Shown one piece after another: positions 33,334-46,700 of a DNA stretch of 64,000 nt. The stretch is from Takakia lepidozioides (taxonomy: Eukaryota; Streptophyta; Takakiopsida; Takakiales; Takakiaceae). A program made the position numbers and the translations under genes. Where the stretch lies: the NCBI GenBank assembly GCA_030704615.1, contig CM060731.1:35960001-36024000 (forward strand). Direction: 5' to 3'. The stretch's first letter is position 1, and every line of letters starts with the position of its first letter. Under the pieces are notes generated by a model that saw nothing but the letters and a program-made list of their open reading frames with translations, was not told the DNA's origin and made no database searches.

Positions 33334-34730
33334 TAAGGTCCTCATTAAGTGTTTTTAACTCTTCAAACAGAAAAGGGTTCCGATCCCGAGTTACTAGCAG
33401 TATGACTTCCCTTTGTAACTTTGAGTTGTACGAAACTTTCCAATTTTGTTTCACAAAGCGATTCAGCTTCACTTCCTCCCCAAATTTACCCACCCTGCAG
33501 CTTAGCCAGTCTCAAGACCTCACCTTCGCCAATCGAGGAAAGACCTTTTGCGACGAATTAGATCGAATGAATGGGGAGCTGGATTCTTCGAAACCCAATT
33601 CCTTACTACAAAAATTGTGACCAGAATGTTGGCCCGGGACATTGCTCGTACCTCACAAGTAGCAGCAATCGCCCTAACAGAAGAGAGAGGCACTGATCCA
33701 GACTAGATCCGCTGGTGACCTTAGAAAGACAATGAAAGTTAGTTTACAGCTTCCCATCAACAAAGCTCTGATATGATCCCGTCTAATAGGTGATCAGATT
33801 GCTGAACTTCCAGGCCTGGAAATGACCCAAGACACTTAGTTCCAAATTGCAAATTCAACCTACAGCGCCTTATTGTCCAGGTGTGTGCGCTGTAGCACCA
33901 GCACAAAGACCAACATTTGAGGCTGCTACTCACTATTCAACCTTCTTTCGGAAGACAAACCTGCCCAAAGTGGCTGCTTCCTGGCAATGAAAATAGAACA
34001 TCATCCCAACACACCCTGGTGCAATCGTGGTCGCCTTCTCCGATTTTCCCCAAGAAAAGACAATTCTCATGTTATGGAACGTCTCGGTACTCTGCTTGCC
34101 GCCAAACTAGCTGACCCACATCTGGAGTCGGCACATTGGCACCCAACATACACGCATGTGTGGTTCCTTCAATGGTTTTGGGTGTTTCAAATATCTGATT
34201 CTTCAGAGAGATGGTAGATCAGCGTACTTGTACGTGCGAGGTCTACTGGACAGTGGACTGGAGCTTCAAGCGCTTGATCTGATTGTAGCCCTGTCTAGAG
34301 GTCCTAATACCCGTGTCCTTATCATCCATGAGCAAGGAGATTTGAACTCCGTTGGGTTCCAGTGTTTGTGAATCGAAAACCGTAGGTTGCGAAAATGCAG
34401 TGTGGCTCGTGAAGTTATGAAAGGGCGCCTCCCCATCCCCTGGTGTTTTCTATCATGGCTGTCATTTCCTGCCTCGCTGTTTTCTGCGATCGATTGAGCT
34501 TGAAGCATTGGTCCAGTCTTTCTCAATTTGATCAGAGTCCTGTTGTATTGAAACCTCCAGTGCCTGTTGTCGGTGGTGAGTGGACGATTTGCAAATGTTG
34601 GATACATAATGGCGAAAGGGGATCTGTGCTGTGTAATTGTGCCTCAGTAGAAAGAAAATACTTCCTCGAAGCATAGTTGTATCCTGAAAGTACAGGATCA
34701 CTAACAGGTGGAGCCCTTTGAATAAACAGG
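33334..34730. other. Spacer between the bHLH-like gene and ALA3
   Basis: It contains the bHLH-like 3' UTR and the ALA3 5' region. Open stretches at 33330-33620, 34156-34371 and 34443-34676 have no recognised domain. Confidence 0.4.
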
Positions 34731-37700
34731 ATGGGGGCATATTCTAGAAGCCGTCTCAGCCGGAGGTGGATTGGGCGGCTGGAGGGGGAGGGCAACACCT
34801 TTGGGCAAGGTGACGAGCCCGTGATTCATCGCACAATTTACTGCAACGATAAGTACTCCAATCTGCGCTTCCGCTTCAAGGTTTTGGTCCGCTGCTCCCT
34901 TCATCCCAACTCCTCTCTACCTGGCCCCTCTGGTGGTGTTTTCAAATTTGTTGATGAGAGTGTACGTCCGTGCAAGAGCAGCAATACGTTGCATCGGAAG
35001 CTGTAACTGCATTTGAGATGTTTCATAGTGCCGAAAACCATGACCCTCCTTGGCCCTCCTTGGATTGAACTGTTGGTTCTGCACAAGAGTGATGGCAGGA
35101 CAATAAGCTTTTTGGTCAGAATCAACATAATGTACCAATATAGGTCCCACTACTGCAGTGAGCGTTAGGCCTGGTAGTGGCTTGTGTTATGCCCTCCTCC
35201 CCACCCTCAGTCTTTTCCTCGCTTTCATGATCCGCTGAATCATGGCAGGGGGCAATCAATTTGCTGCAAGTACACATCTTCATCTCTTCCCCTCCTCAAA
35301 TGTTGTTGTTCCAGAATTATAGGTCTGGAAAATTCACTCCATGCCAACCAAGTGCAGTACTGACAACTTATATAAGCAAGTACACAGAGTCCTGCAACTC
35401 ATCTCTAGCACGGCGCTGAACTAGCAAACTTGCAGGAAATGTTACATTTTGACTTGTGGCTCTGGTGGTCGTTTCTAATTTGAAAGCATGTTGTGTGTAA
35501 TGGCAGGGAAATGAGATTTCAACCACCAAATACAGCTACCTCACATTCTTCCCTAAAGGCTTGTATGAGCAGGTGCATTTTCCATATGTGTCTGAGGGGA
35601 ACTACCTCAATGGCAACTATGTTTCTTCCTCTCTGGTCGCTCACTTACTGGTTCAGAAAACTCATATTTCAGATGACATTAAGTTTAGAAACAGTAGTCT
35701 GGTATCCTTCTCTGTGGAGTACAAGGGATCTAGGTGTTCACTGCTAGTCATTCTCTTTATCGTTTTGTGGCACAAAGAGGTCTTTTTGGGTGCTTGGGCA
35801 GTCTATGATGATGATTCTGACAAGACCCACTTGTTAGTGTTGTGCAGTTTCGGCGTGTAGCCAATCTCTACTTTCTTATGATTGCAGTTCTGTCGACTAC
35901 CCCAATTAGGTTTGTTCTTTTCCCATTCCACTGATTTTGCTTAAATACTTGAAGACTCTGAGAGCCTTCTAAGTTAGCTGCTCGACCTGAACTAACTGTC
36001 CCTGTCATTGGTATAAGGAGGAGGGCCTTTTGAGAAGGCAATACTTTCATCCCCAAGAAGTCCTGTTGCTATCCGTGCGTTACACCAGTAACAGTAAGAG
36101 TGACCATTCAATGTCTGCCTCTCACCGTGGCTTCAAATTATGTAACCCGATATGAATAATAAGGTTTGAGTTCCCAGTCCCAGGAGGTGTAACTTGAGCA
36201 GTAGGCAGATTCTTCAATGCAAAGGGACGAGATGGATACCAAGGATAGAGGAAGAGTGGAGTTGGAACTCTTATGTCACTGGGATTTATGATGAGCATAC
36301 AGGATGCATCCATACAGGAAGGCGTCGCAACTATCAATTAGAATTACTGAGCTGAGTATTAGTGGCAGATTTGGACAGCATTACTTGAATAAATAAGTGT
36401 AAGTGATTATTGTTTGACAATCTGTAGCAGCTGTTTGCTTATGACGAAGCAGCCCATCAGTCAAGCCTCGTTCTTTCCCGACCTTCCTTATCGTAATTTA
36501 ATCTGATGATGGGTTGAGTGTCTCTTCTAATTTTGTTCTATGAGCTGTCTTTCTGAATTGTTCACTTGTGACATGCAGTCCTGTACACCCAGTTACAAAC
36601 GTGGGTCCCTTGGTGCTGGTGCTAGCAGCTTCTCTTGCAAAGGAGGGTTTTGAGGATCGGGTGAGTAAACTCTAGGGTTGTATGTAGTCCAATTCTAGTT
36701 CATACTGTTGCTACCTATGTGTTGCAGCCATGAACATTATCGGGTTTATAGCTGATGGTGTGGAAGGCTTCGCCACAGAAAGTGCTGGAAATAGGGGGAC
36801 TAGTATTCTTGTTACAAATAGAAATCTGATCCACTAGTCTCCAGTACATCTGACTGATTTTTTGGCCTGCTTGTGGCCGCAGAAAAGGTTTAATAGTGAC
36901 AAGGTGATCAACTCAAGTTTGATTGATGTGTTGCAAGGCCGTGGATGGGTGAAGATACCATGGAGCAAGTTGATAGTGGGTGATATTGTCAAGGTATGAC
37001 TCTGGAGTGCTATCTTCTACCACAACTAGTGTCTGTCAAGAAATGTACTAAATGTAAAGAGAAGTGTTATCCGGTGAAAGGTCAGTCTCCCTAAAGCACT
37101 GTAAAGTTACTCCTTAGGTTTCAGTCACTTTTTACTAATATGGCTGATTATAGATCTTTGCAAACCATCCAGATTGCCAGTACATACAACTTGATATAGC
37201 TATCTAAGTGGCTGTGAGATGATATGGGTTTCTAAGGTCAATGATCTGACAGGTAGAAGCAGACTTCTATTTCCCAGCTGATCTATTGTTCCTGGCAAGT
37301 ACAAATACAGATGGAGTTTGCTACATTGAGGTAACACATCATTTGCTACAACTTAATGATACTCAGGATCCATTTACTTTTAATCTTCTTTAATGGTGAG
37401 TTTTAAGGTGAGACTTCATTTTCGCTGTTGTTAACAAGAGGCAAACAAGCCAGTGTAGCAACAGGCAAAGTGCTCAGCTACAGAACACTGAGTGTTGTTG
37501 CCAGTGGTTCCATCCAGAAGTGGGCAGCACAGTCATCTCTGCAAGTTGACCTCAGTGCGAACGTGTGACTTCGGAAATTCAAACTCGAATGTATTCTGCG
37601 GGAGATTGTAGTCATCTGAAAACTTGCTGACATATTGATGTGAACTAGTTGAGGGTCTAACTTGAGTTTTTTGGGAGTCCCTCAGAGACTCAACTGGGCA

Positions 37701-40700
37701 AAGCTCATGCTGATTCAGACTGTTTTAGTGCAGACATCCAACTTGGATGGTGAGACCAATCTCAAGATCCGGAAAGCCTTTGATCGAACCTGGGATTGTA
37801 TTGAGGAAGACAAAACTGTTGACTTCAAAGGTCCGGTTTGATTGCTAAATGATACTCTATTCATTTCAATCATCAAACTTTTGACTTCACAATAGGGTTG
37901 GTTGCGGTTGAAAGAGTGAGGTTTGACTTCAACCCTGTAATTGGCAAATTAGGGAGGCACATTGAGATCTGGCAGTGAACTGAGGGTATAACTCTCACAC
38001 AATTTCCTCACAGACATTGGGGGAAAGTGCTTATTTTACTCAAACTGCAACTAGTTGCTTCAGAAGGATGTGATTTCAAGCAGTCTCTTGAAACCTGTGG
38101 TTTTGAGTATGGTTCTGACAACCAGGGGTGGGAAATCCTTTGGTACCACAGGAGTGATTGACTGTGAACACCCTAATAACTCCCTCTATACCTTCACGGG
38201 CAACTTGAACATTGGCAAGCAAATGATCCCCATTACACCAAATCAAATTCTGCTTCGGGTAAGTAGTGGTCCTTTTTTCAATTCCTGTAATTCTACTCTT
38301 CAGATCTTCATGTACATTCTTCAGATAGCTGTACATACATATGAAAATTCTGCACAAATCTGTTTGCTGTGTGCCTGCAGGGTTGCAGTCTACGAAACAC
38401 GGAGTTCATTGTGGGAACAGTAATCTTTACTGGTCATGAGACTAAGGTAAGGGGTCTTCTTTACAATTTCTAAGATTAGTTGATGTTGGCTGTGCACCTG
38501 CACTGCATGCTCCAGGTAGGGTTGGGGTCTTGTTAATCCACCCAATGGTGGCCACTGTTGGAATCTCAAATAATTGCAAACCTTATTGAAGCATCCAAAT
38601 GGCTATGCTCTGTTATGAGAACATTGATAGGAATTTCATAAGCTACATCTATGTCCAGGTGATGATGAATTCAATGGATGTGCCTTCTAAACGAAGCACT
38701 TTGGAGAGGAAACTTGACAAGCTCATTTTGCTTCTGTTTTTCATCCTTTTCAGCATGTGTTTGATTGGGGCCGTAGGCAGGTCTGCCATCTTCTCCTTTG
38801 CTAGTATAACTGTACTCCACGTACTCATGGTGGTGGCTACTTCCTGACTTTGTTTTGAGCATATGCCAATACCTTGAGTCTGGCAAGAGAAATGTCGACT
38901 CATTGTTCCTCCGAAAGGGGTGTCTGTTTATACTCTGGAAGCTACTGATTCAAATCAAATCAATTGGCTACATTCCAGCAAGCTGTAGCCCTGTTGTTTT
39001 GGTCAGCATCGACATGAACTTGGCATGCATGAATCTTATGCATTAGAAGCAATAAATGAGTTGGTGGTCAGCAAATGTCTGGATTTTCAAATCATGTTCT
39101 TCGGTGGCATTTCCTCGACTTTCTCTCCCTTTCCAATGTGTTGTCTTCCTGTGGAAATTGGCAGTGGCAACTTCGTGGATGGACAGTTGTGGTATTTGGG
39201 TCTCACTCTTGCAGGCATTGAAGATCAATACAATCCTGAGGACAGGTTCATGGTAAGGAGCGTTTCTCCACCTCTACCTTGTGGTTGACCTCTAGATTAT
39301 GTCATCATGGGAGTCGTCAAATGCCTGACAGTTCATGCCTGCTCACTGTAAGGAAGTCTATATGTTATGTTTGCTGGAAATAAAGTGCAAAGCCATATAC
39401 TGACCTAGGTTTTACTATCAGTTTTGTGCTGAGTGTGTGCTCTGACAGTAAAGTGCAGATCCCTGAGGAGATTGCTTACCTTTCTTCTAAGAGGGCCTTC
39501 AGTGGATTCCACTGCTGTCCATTGCAGATAATCTTCTGCAGTTAGTATGCATGGGACTGTCTCCTCAGCCCTGCAACCTTGCTTCAGCTAGACATAAGTG
39601 TATTTGGAGGTCTACGGCAAGAGTGCTGTAACATGGCATACTCACTACACACTGAAGCTTGATCTTGTTTCCTGGGGTTGGATAGGTGTCTGTTCTCACA
39701 TTCTTCACACTTGTGACTCTGTATTCTACCATTGTCCCCATCTCGTTATATGTTTCCATTGAGGTAAGCGCTTCAAACTTTATTATCCATGAGGTGATGG
39801 TAATTTTCACCAATGGGCTTGTCAGTTGGAGAATGTTGCATGTTCTTCTGTGTCATCGACACAACTGCCAGATGTCTGTTGGAATTTTGGCCCACAGGAA
39901 CCATCAGGCTATTTTCGACTGGGGTCTCTGTTTTTCTCATTCATTTGTTTGGCCTATCCAAGCAAATGTGATTCCTATTTAAGTACAATACCTATATGTG
40001 ATGGGGATGCAGTTTCTACGAGCATACAAGTTTTAGAAGCTTGTACATGTAGCAGTCTGTTGGATATGAGGTTTCAGTGCACCAAACATAGATAACAGGA
40101 AGTCGTGGGTATTTGTCAAGGAGACCACGTACAAAACAAGGCAGATACTGACCTCGACGCATGCCGAGCAAAAAACCCTTACTTGCAGGCAGTTTGAAAC
40201 ATAAAGTGGGGCATTACCAAGCTGTAAAAGGTCCTCTATACTGTAAAGTGAAGATTGCTTTGATCTTGACTCTTATAAGGGTCTGATTCAAATGAACATA
40301 GTGGTAATAGTGGCATAGGCATGACTTCTTTGCATGGAAGAGCTGTGGGTGACGTCTCATGGTTTTCACATTTAACCTTCATCTGGTTTAGCTTGCTGGA
40401 AGTTTGATGGCCTGAGGTGCGTTCTTCTGATGACTATAATGTTGTTATCACATCAATTACCTTTCTGAGCAAGGATAATGGTTCTTTTGTACTTGGAGCT
40501 AAAGTAAATCTTGTCAACAATCTTAACTGATACTTGCTGCAGATGATTAAGGTCATACAGTCAACACAGTTTATAAACAATGACAGACACATGTACCATA
40601 GAGAGAGTAACACTGCTGCGCTGGCTCGCACCTCCAATCTGAACGAGGAGCTTGGCCAGGTACATTAGAATGGCTCTCCTTGTCTGTTTGAACTTGTCTG

Positions 40701-43700
40701 GCAAACTGGTGCTTTCTTATCTCTTTAGGTTCAGGTGAGCTTAGATCCACAGTGGTCACGATACAATCGCATCCTGCTGTCATGTCAGTCATCAGGTAGT
40801 TGTGCCTTGCTTGCTGGAGTATGTGTGGCTGTGATCCAGAAGAGTTCATGTCAGTATAAGCCCCTGCCACTGGTCCCAGTATTGCAAATGAATTATGAAG
40901 GAAACTTTTCTCCAGCACCATTACTGTTCAGTGATGATTTTCCCACTGGATTTATCAATAATGGATGGACTGAGCATGACTGCTAATATATGTGCATGAG
41001 CTCAGTCTCACGGGGACTCCCATTTTATATCTGTGGTATTGACTTCCAAAGTGATAGAAAAGGTCACAAAAGGACATTGCTCTGCACTCAGGCAGGAGTA
41101 TTTGTGGGCACCGCCAGCGACCGGTCACACAGAGATGCTGACATGGACTGTGTCAGAATCCTGAAGGTTGTTGTGCATGTAACAGCACTACTTGCACAGA
41201 TGTTTGCGATCTCTGCACGGCTTAGATCCCTCGAGTGCTTGAGGATCTGGAAAGGACCCTATAGGTGGTGATTAGAAGTGTGGACAACGGTTGCCAAAAA
41301 ATCTTTTTCTAGTAGGGGCTGGGCCTGAATACATTTCACAACTCCATCCGTATTTTTCTTGGGTTGAACACAAGGCAGAGTTTGATGTGTCTGTAGTTTT
41401 CATTGCAGATAGAGTATATATTTTCAGACAAGACGGGCACCCTGACCCGAAACTTGATGGAGTTTTTTAAGTGCTCCATAGCTGGGGTGATGTATGGCAC
41501 TGGCGTTACCGAGATCCAAAGGGCAACTGCTCGTCGGACAGGCGTCCCTGTTGAGGAGGTTTGCATTTCCAACTCCATGGAATGGAAGCTGTCAGCTAGT
41601 GCTGCCACCTGAAGCCTATAAGATCTTAATCAATCCAAAATTTGTTTCGCAGCCTTGTGGGAGTATTTTAGGGGGTATCTCACAGACATTGGAACTTCGT
41701 GAGCAAAAGAAAAAGAAATTTCCGTTGGTTTGTGGCCTCACATAAAAGTGTAGGCCCTGGCAGGTCGAAATTCGAGTCTGGTGCATAGCATGTGAGAACA
41801 GCTGTGTTTCTTGTATTTCTGTTTATAACATGGCAGGAGAAGCTTTGTGACTTATGACGCTCAGGTGTCAGAAAAGATGTTGTTGCTGCCATGAAAAAAC
41901 TTCCATGCAATAAATTTTTCTTTTGGTCAGATTCTGCGATCAGATGATGCCATACGGGAGAAAGGATTTAATTTTGACGATAGAAGACTAATGAGTGGGC
42001 GCTGGCGGAATGAAGTTAATCCTGAGGTTTGCAAGGTACTATATTGTCTAGACAAGTTGTTCCTGAAAGATGCCATACCTTCTCTTCAGCAGATGGTTGT
42101 CAAAGGTTACCTTCAGACTACTATTGTAAGTTAGGAGTACGGATTCCAGTTCCACACAGCACTGCATCTATCTCTCTTGATTGTGAACGGCAGTAAGAGG
42201 TGTGTGATGAAATTTTTCTCATCAAAGGTATGTCTCTTGCTGACTTTCATTTTCTTTCTTTGCAGGAGTTTTTCAGATGTCTGGCAATTTGTCATACAGT
42301 GTTGCCAGTGGGGGAGGACATACCAGAAAGGATTACATATCAGGCAGCGTCCCCTGATGAGTCTGCACTGGTTGCTGCAGCCAAAAACTTTGGCTTCTTC
42401 TTCTATGGGTAAGGCCAACCTCTAGGTGTCATCATACAGTGGTCGTAGCACAATACAAATACAGAAATGCCTCTTATCATTTTAGGAATCTGAAGTCAGG
42501 GTTTACAAAATGGAATTAGTCACCTGTGGGACAGGAGTCTTGTTTCAGTTGGCCCAAAGTGAGGTTAACTTTTGATGAGAGGACTACCAGAGTCTGCATA
42601 ACGGATGTGAACTGATTGCTTTTGAGTATTAAATACGTTGGAATGGACTGACAGGCGGTCACCTGCAGCAATCCGAGTTCGAGAGTCACATGTGGAGAAG
42701 TTGGGGCGGATGGTTGACGTGGAATATGAGATTTTGAATGTTTTAGAGTTCAACAGGTCAGCGTTCTAACCTTCAATGTGGATTGGTGAGGGTAAAAAAA
42801 AATCATTTATCCAGATCCGTCTTGATCTTCTTTGTAAAGAGCATAGCTATGTGGTATATAATATGTGCAGTGCAAGCAGTGGCTTTGGTCACTAAGATCT
42901 CAAACATTGTCCGCGTTGCAATCTTAACGCACTTGGCAACTTGGGAATGTAGATGTCATGCTCTACTGCCGGTGTCTCTTTTCATAAAGTGTGTGGCTTT
43001 GTTGAACAGCACTAGGAAGCGCCAATCTGTCATATGTCGTTATCCCAGTGGAAGGCTGGTTCTGTACTGCAAAGTAATCTCCCATACTTCCATAATTTTT
43101 CCAACTGTTTGTGCTGTAGATGTGTCGGACAAAACATTGTGACTAACATGAATGTGATGGGCTGTATTGCTGCTGGTGCATCTGAGGGATGCTCAGTATG
43201 TGTAGAGGTGTTGAATGGAAATTGGGAGCTTCTCTGGAGATTCCTATATGGTCAAGGATGCCAATGTGTACCTGCCATGGGGTGCTCCAGGATGAACAGG
43301 ACTCATAACAATCGTTTGAGCTTTAATTAGCTTTTTTTGTGATGTATATAAATGTGGGTGATTTAACTCAGTTGTAAAACCGTCCCTTTAATGAGAATTG
43401 CTACGAGGAAGTGGCACTAACAGTTGCGTGGAAATTTTTTTAAGTATGTGCTGACCATAGTTGAGGTCTACATGGCTTGTCATGAAAGTAATGTTGCTGC
43501 CATGGGGTTGTGAACTTTGCCATTGTTTCTTGTCACTGTAGTCACATGGCATTGTCTCAGAACTACATGTAAGGATTGTTTATCAAACTTACTCCATTGT
43601 ACTGCACATAGTCGTTGCCGTCAATAGTCACCTGTTTTTAGTTCGGATTGATACTAGATGGTGACTAGGACCAGTGGTTGATGTACTCACAGGGTGCTGA

Positions 43701-46700
43701 CACAGTGATTTATGAGAGAATGGCAAATGATCGCTTAAATGGATACAGAGAGGTGAACCGCGACCATCTGGAGAAGTTTGGGGCTGATGGGCTCCGGACC
43801 TTGTGCCTGGCCTATCGGGATTTGGACCCACTTCTCTATGAAGCTTGGAATGAGAAATTTATTCGGGCCAAATCAGCACTACGAGACCGGGACAAGAAAC
43901 TTGATGAGGTAATGAGCCTATTCCTGAGAGGTTTGGTTAGGGTTTCCAACAGAGTAAGCGAGATATTACAATATGTGGGGATGTTTGAAGAGGGAGACCA
44001 ACAGGAATGAATGGAGAAACTAAAACTTGGATAGAGGTGATGGAATAGAATTTGACCCAGGTCACCTGATCTAGGTGCTGTGGTAGAGGCACAAAAGGGT
44101 AGGAAGACATTTTGTAGTCCCACTGCCTTGAGGGCAATCATTATGTCATCTATTTGGCCGATGTTTCTGATTATCACCATACATTTTCTATTCCTTCCTA
44201 TTTCAACTATTTACATGTTACTTTGGTTGTGTAGGTTGGCGAGCTGATTGAGCATGAGTTGATTTTGCTTGGGTGCACAGCGATTGAGGACAAGCTGCAA
44301 GAAGGGGTGCCGACTTGTATAGAAACTCTTGCCAAAGCTGGAATCAAGATCTGGGTGCTTACGGGTGACAAAATGGAGACTGCCATCAACATCGCCTATG
44401 GTTCAAAATTCCTCCCCTCTGTGAAGCTGTTAGTGTAGGTTTGTTGCATGGAGTATCAACTCATGTATAGACCCAACATAGACTTTAGATGAGTAGCTTG
44501 CATCAGTGGGTCATGCTGGAATAGAGAACCATCTGTCAGTGTGAGTTCATGGACTGTTGTCAAGCACCTTTACAGTAAGATCCGCACTACAAGGGAGGTA
44601 GTTGGAAGGGGAAGTGTCAGTTATCGACTGATACACATACATAAGAAAGGAGAAAGAAATAAAGAAGAAAGGAAGAAAGACATTTTCCACAGGGGATCCA
44701 CAAGGGCCCATGGACAAGGTAGATCAAATGTATGACCACTTGATGATACTTCAACTGACGCGCTAAGAAGAAAAGGAGCTTTGTCACATATGCAGAAAGC
44801 CGAAGAGCTTATGTACAGTAATACAAAAAGCAATTAAGAAGAGGGGTTGTGCCTGTTGGTGTGCAGCTTGCAGCTTGCTTAGAAATGAGATGAAGCAGTT
44901 CACTGTCAGCTCAGATATAAAGATGATTCGCGACGTTGAGGACAGAGTGAGTAGTAGACTTTTGGCTGATAGTGAGTAGTTGATCTGACTCCCTATTGAA
45001 ATGCAAAGGCTGCTTTCCATCGTAGGAAGAGGGTACTGGGACAAGTACTAGATGTTACTCTCTAGAATAGAGCTAAAGGCTTCAATTTAAAGGAAAGATT
45101 AGGGCAAGAGATACTGGAAGAGGTGCTGACTTGTGTCAATGCAGGGTGACCCTTTGGAGACAGCCCAAGTGATAGAGGAGTGTGTAACACAGCAACTGCG
45201 GGACTATCTTCATGAGGCTCAACATTGTGCCCCTGGATTGGATCTTGCTCTTGTGATTGATGGGAGGTGTCTGATGTATGCATTGGACCCACAGAAGCTT
45301 CGGGGCACTCTTCTTCAGTTGAGCATGCGGTGTAAGGCTGTTGTCTGTTGCCGTGTTTCGCCCCTGCAGAAAGCTCAGGTATGGACAGGGCATCTATTCA
45401 TGTGTGGGTGTGCCTCCCCTTAATCATTGGCTCATCTTAATGACATCTACTATCAAGTCTCTTCTATAAAACAGTATGCACTAGTTGAGGCTTGCAACCA
45501 TGTTTCTGGAGTCCTGAACTAGTGATGTCTGCCTTGATTGATGACAATTTCATGTTATAAAATCTTTGACATCCCGTTTGTAAAGAAGTCAGCAAGGATT
45601 AGAATTCTGCTCACTGTTTTTATAGGTCACCACTTTGATTAAAGATGATGCCCGGAAGATAACGCTGAGCATTGGTGATGGAGCGAATGATGTCAGCATG
45701 ATTCAGGCCGCCCATGTTGGGGTTGGTATCAGTGGGCAAGAAGGGATGCAAGCTGTGATGGCGAGTGATTTTGCGATTGCACAGTTTCGATTTTTGACTG
45801 ACTTACTTCTGGTCCATGGACGATGGTCTTATATCAGGATATCCAAGGTACATATCCTTGTTTGTTCATAAAATCTTACTTATTTCCCTTTCCCCTTTCT
45901 CTATCTTTTTGTCATTCCCTCGGAGACCCCTCAGGCCTCCAGTGATTGTCTCTGTCACACAGACCCACTCCTCTTCATACATCTCCCAGGTCTATTCCAG
46001 GATACCCAATCTCTTGTAGGTCTTCCACTACGAGGATCGGAAATGCTTGACAGCTTACCTGCATGAGGCATCTTAGACAATCCCTGAGGAGTAGTTGCTT
46101 TTGGGCTGCCCTGCTCTCTTTCTTTTTCTCTCTTTCTGTTCTCTTATATTGCACCATTTCATTTCATTTTTCTTTCTCTCTCTTTCTTCCTCCTCGTTTT
46201 GTCTCTCGTTTCTCTCTCGCGCGCGCGCGGCAGCACGTCGGCGCTCGCGCGTCGGCGCTGCGCTCACGGGCGTTGGCGCGCTAGCGCCATCTCCGCCACT
46301 CCATGACGTCCAAACGCCAAAGGACGGCTGCCGACGAGGTAGACTACCCGTCTCCCTCACGTCGACCTGATTCCCCTCTGCTTCTTCTTCCTGCCCCTGT
46401 CTCTCATCAAGCCTCTCCTTTGCGTCAGTACTCCACAAGGAGTGCCGATGTTCAAACGCTTCGGGACCAAATCTCCATCTTACAAACGAAATGCATCTCG
46501 GAGGAGACTCTGCAGCAAGTGCTCGCTGCCCGTGACAATGACTCGGAGGAGCGGTTGGCTTCCCTAGACAAAGACTGGGAGACGCGGATGGCTTCCCTTA
46601 ACAAAAATTGGGAAAAGCGCATGGATTCCTTGGACAAAGATTGGCAGAAACGCATGACTTCCTTGGACAAAGATTGGCAGAAGCGCATAACAGACAGATA

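Noticed and set aside
39025-39288. Separate small gene around 39025-39288
   Set aside because: The useful part (39165-39252) is ALA3 exon 11; the rest is intron.
46073-46438. Minus-strand Arg/Glu-rich open frame
   Set aside because: Antisense shadow of the pyrimidine-rich LINE leader and ORF1 start; composition alone explains it.
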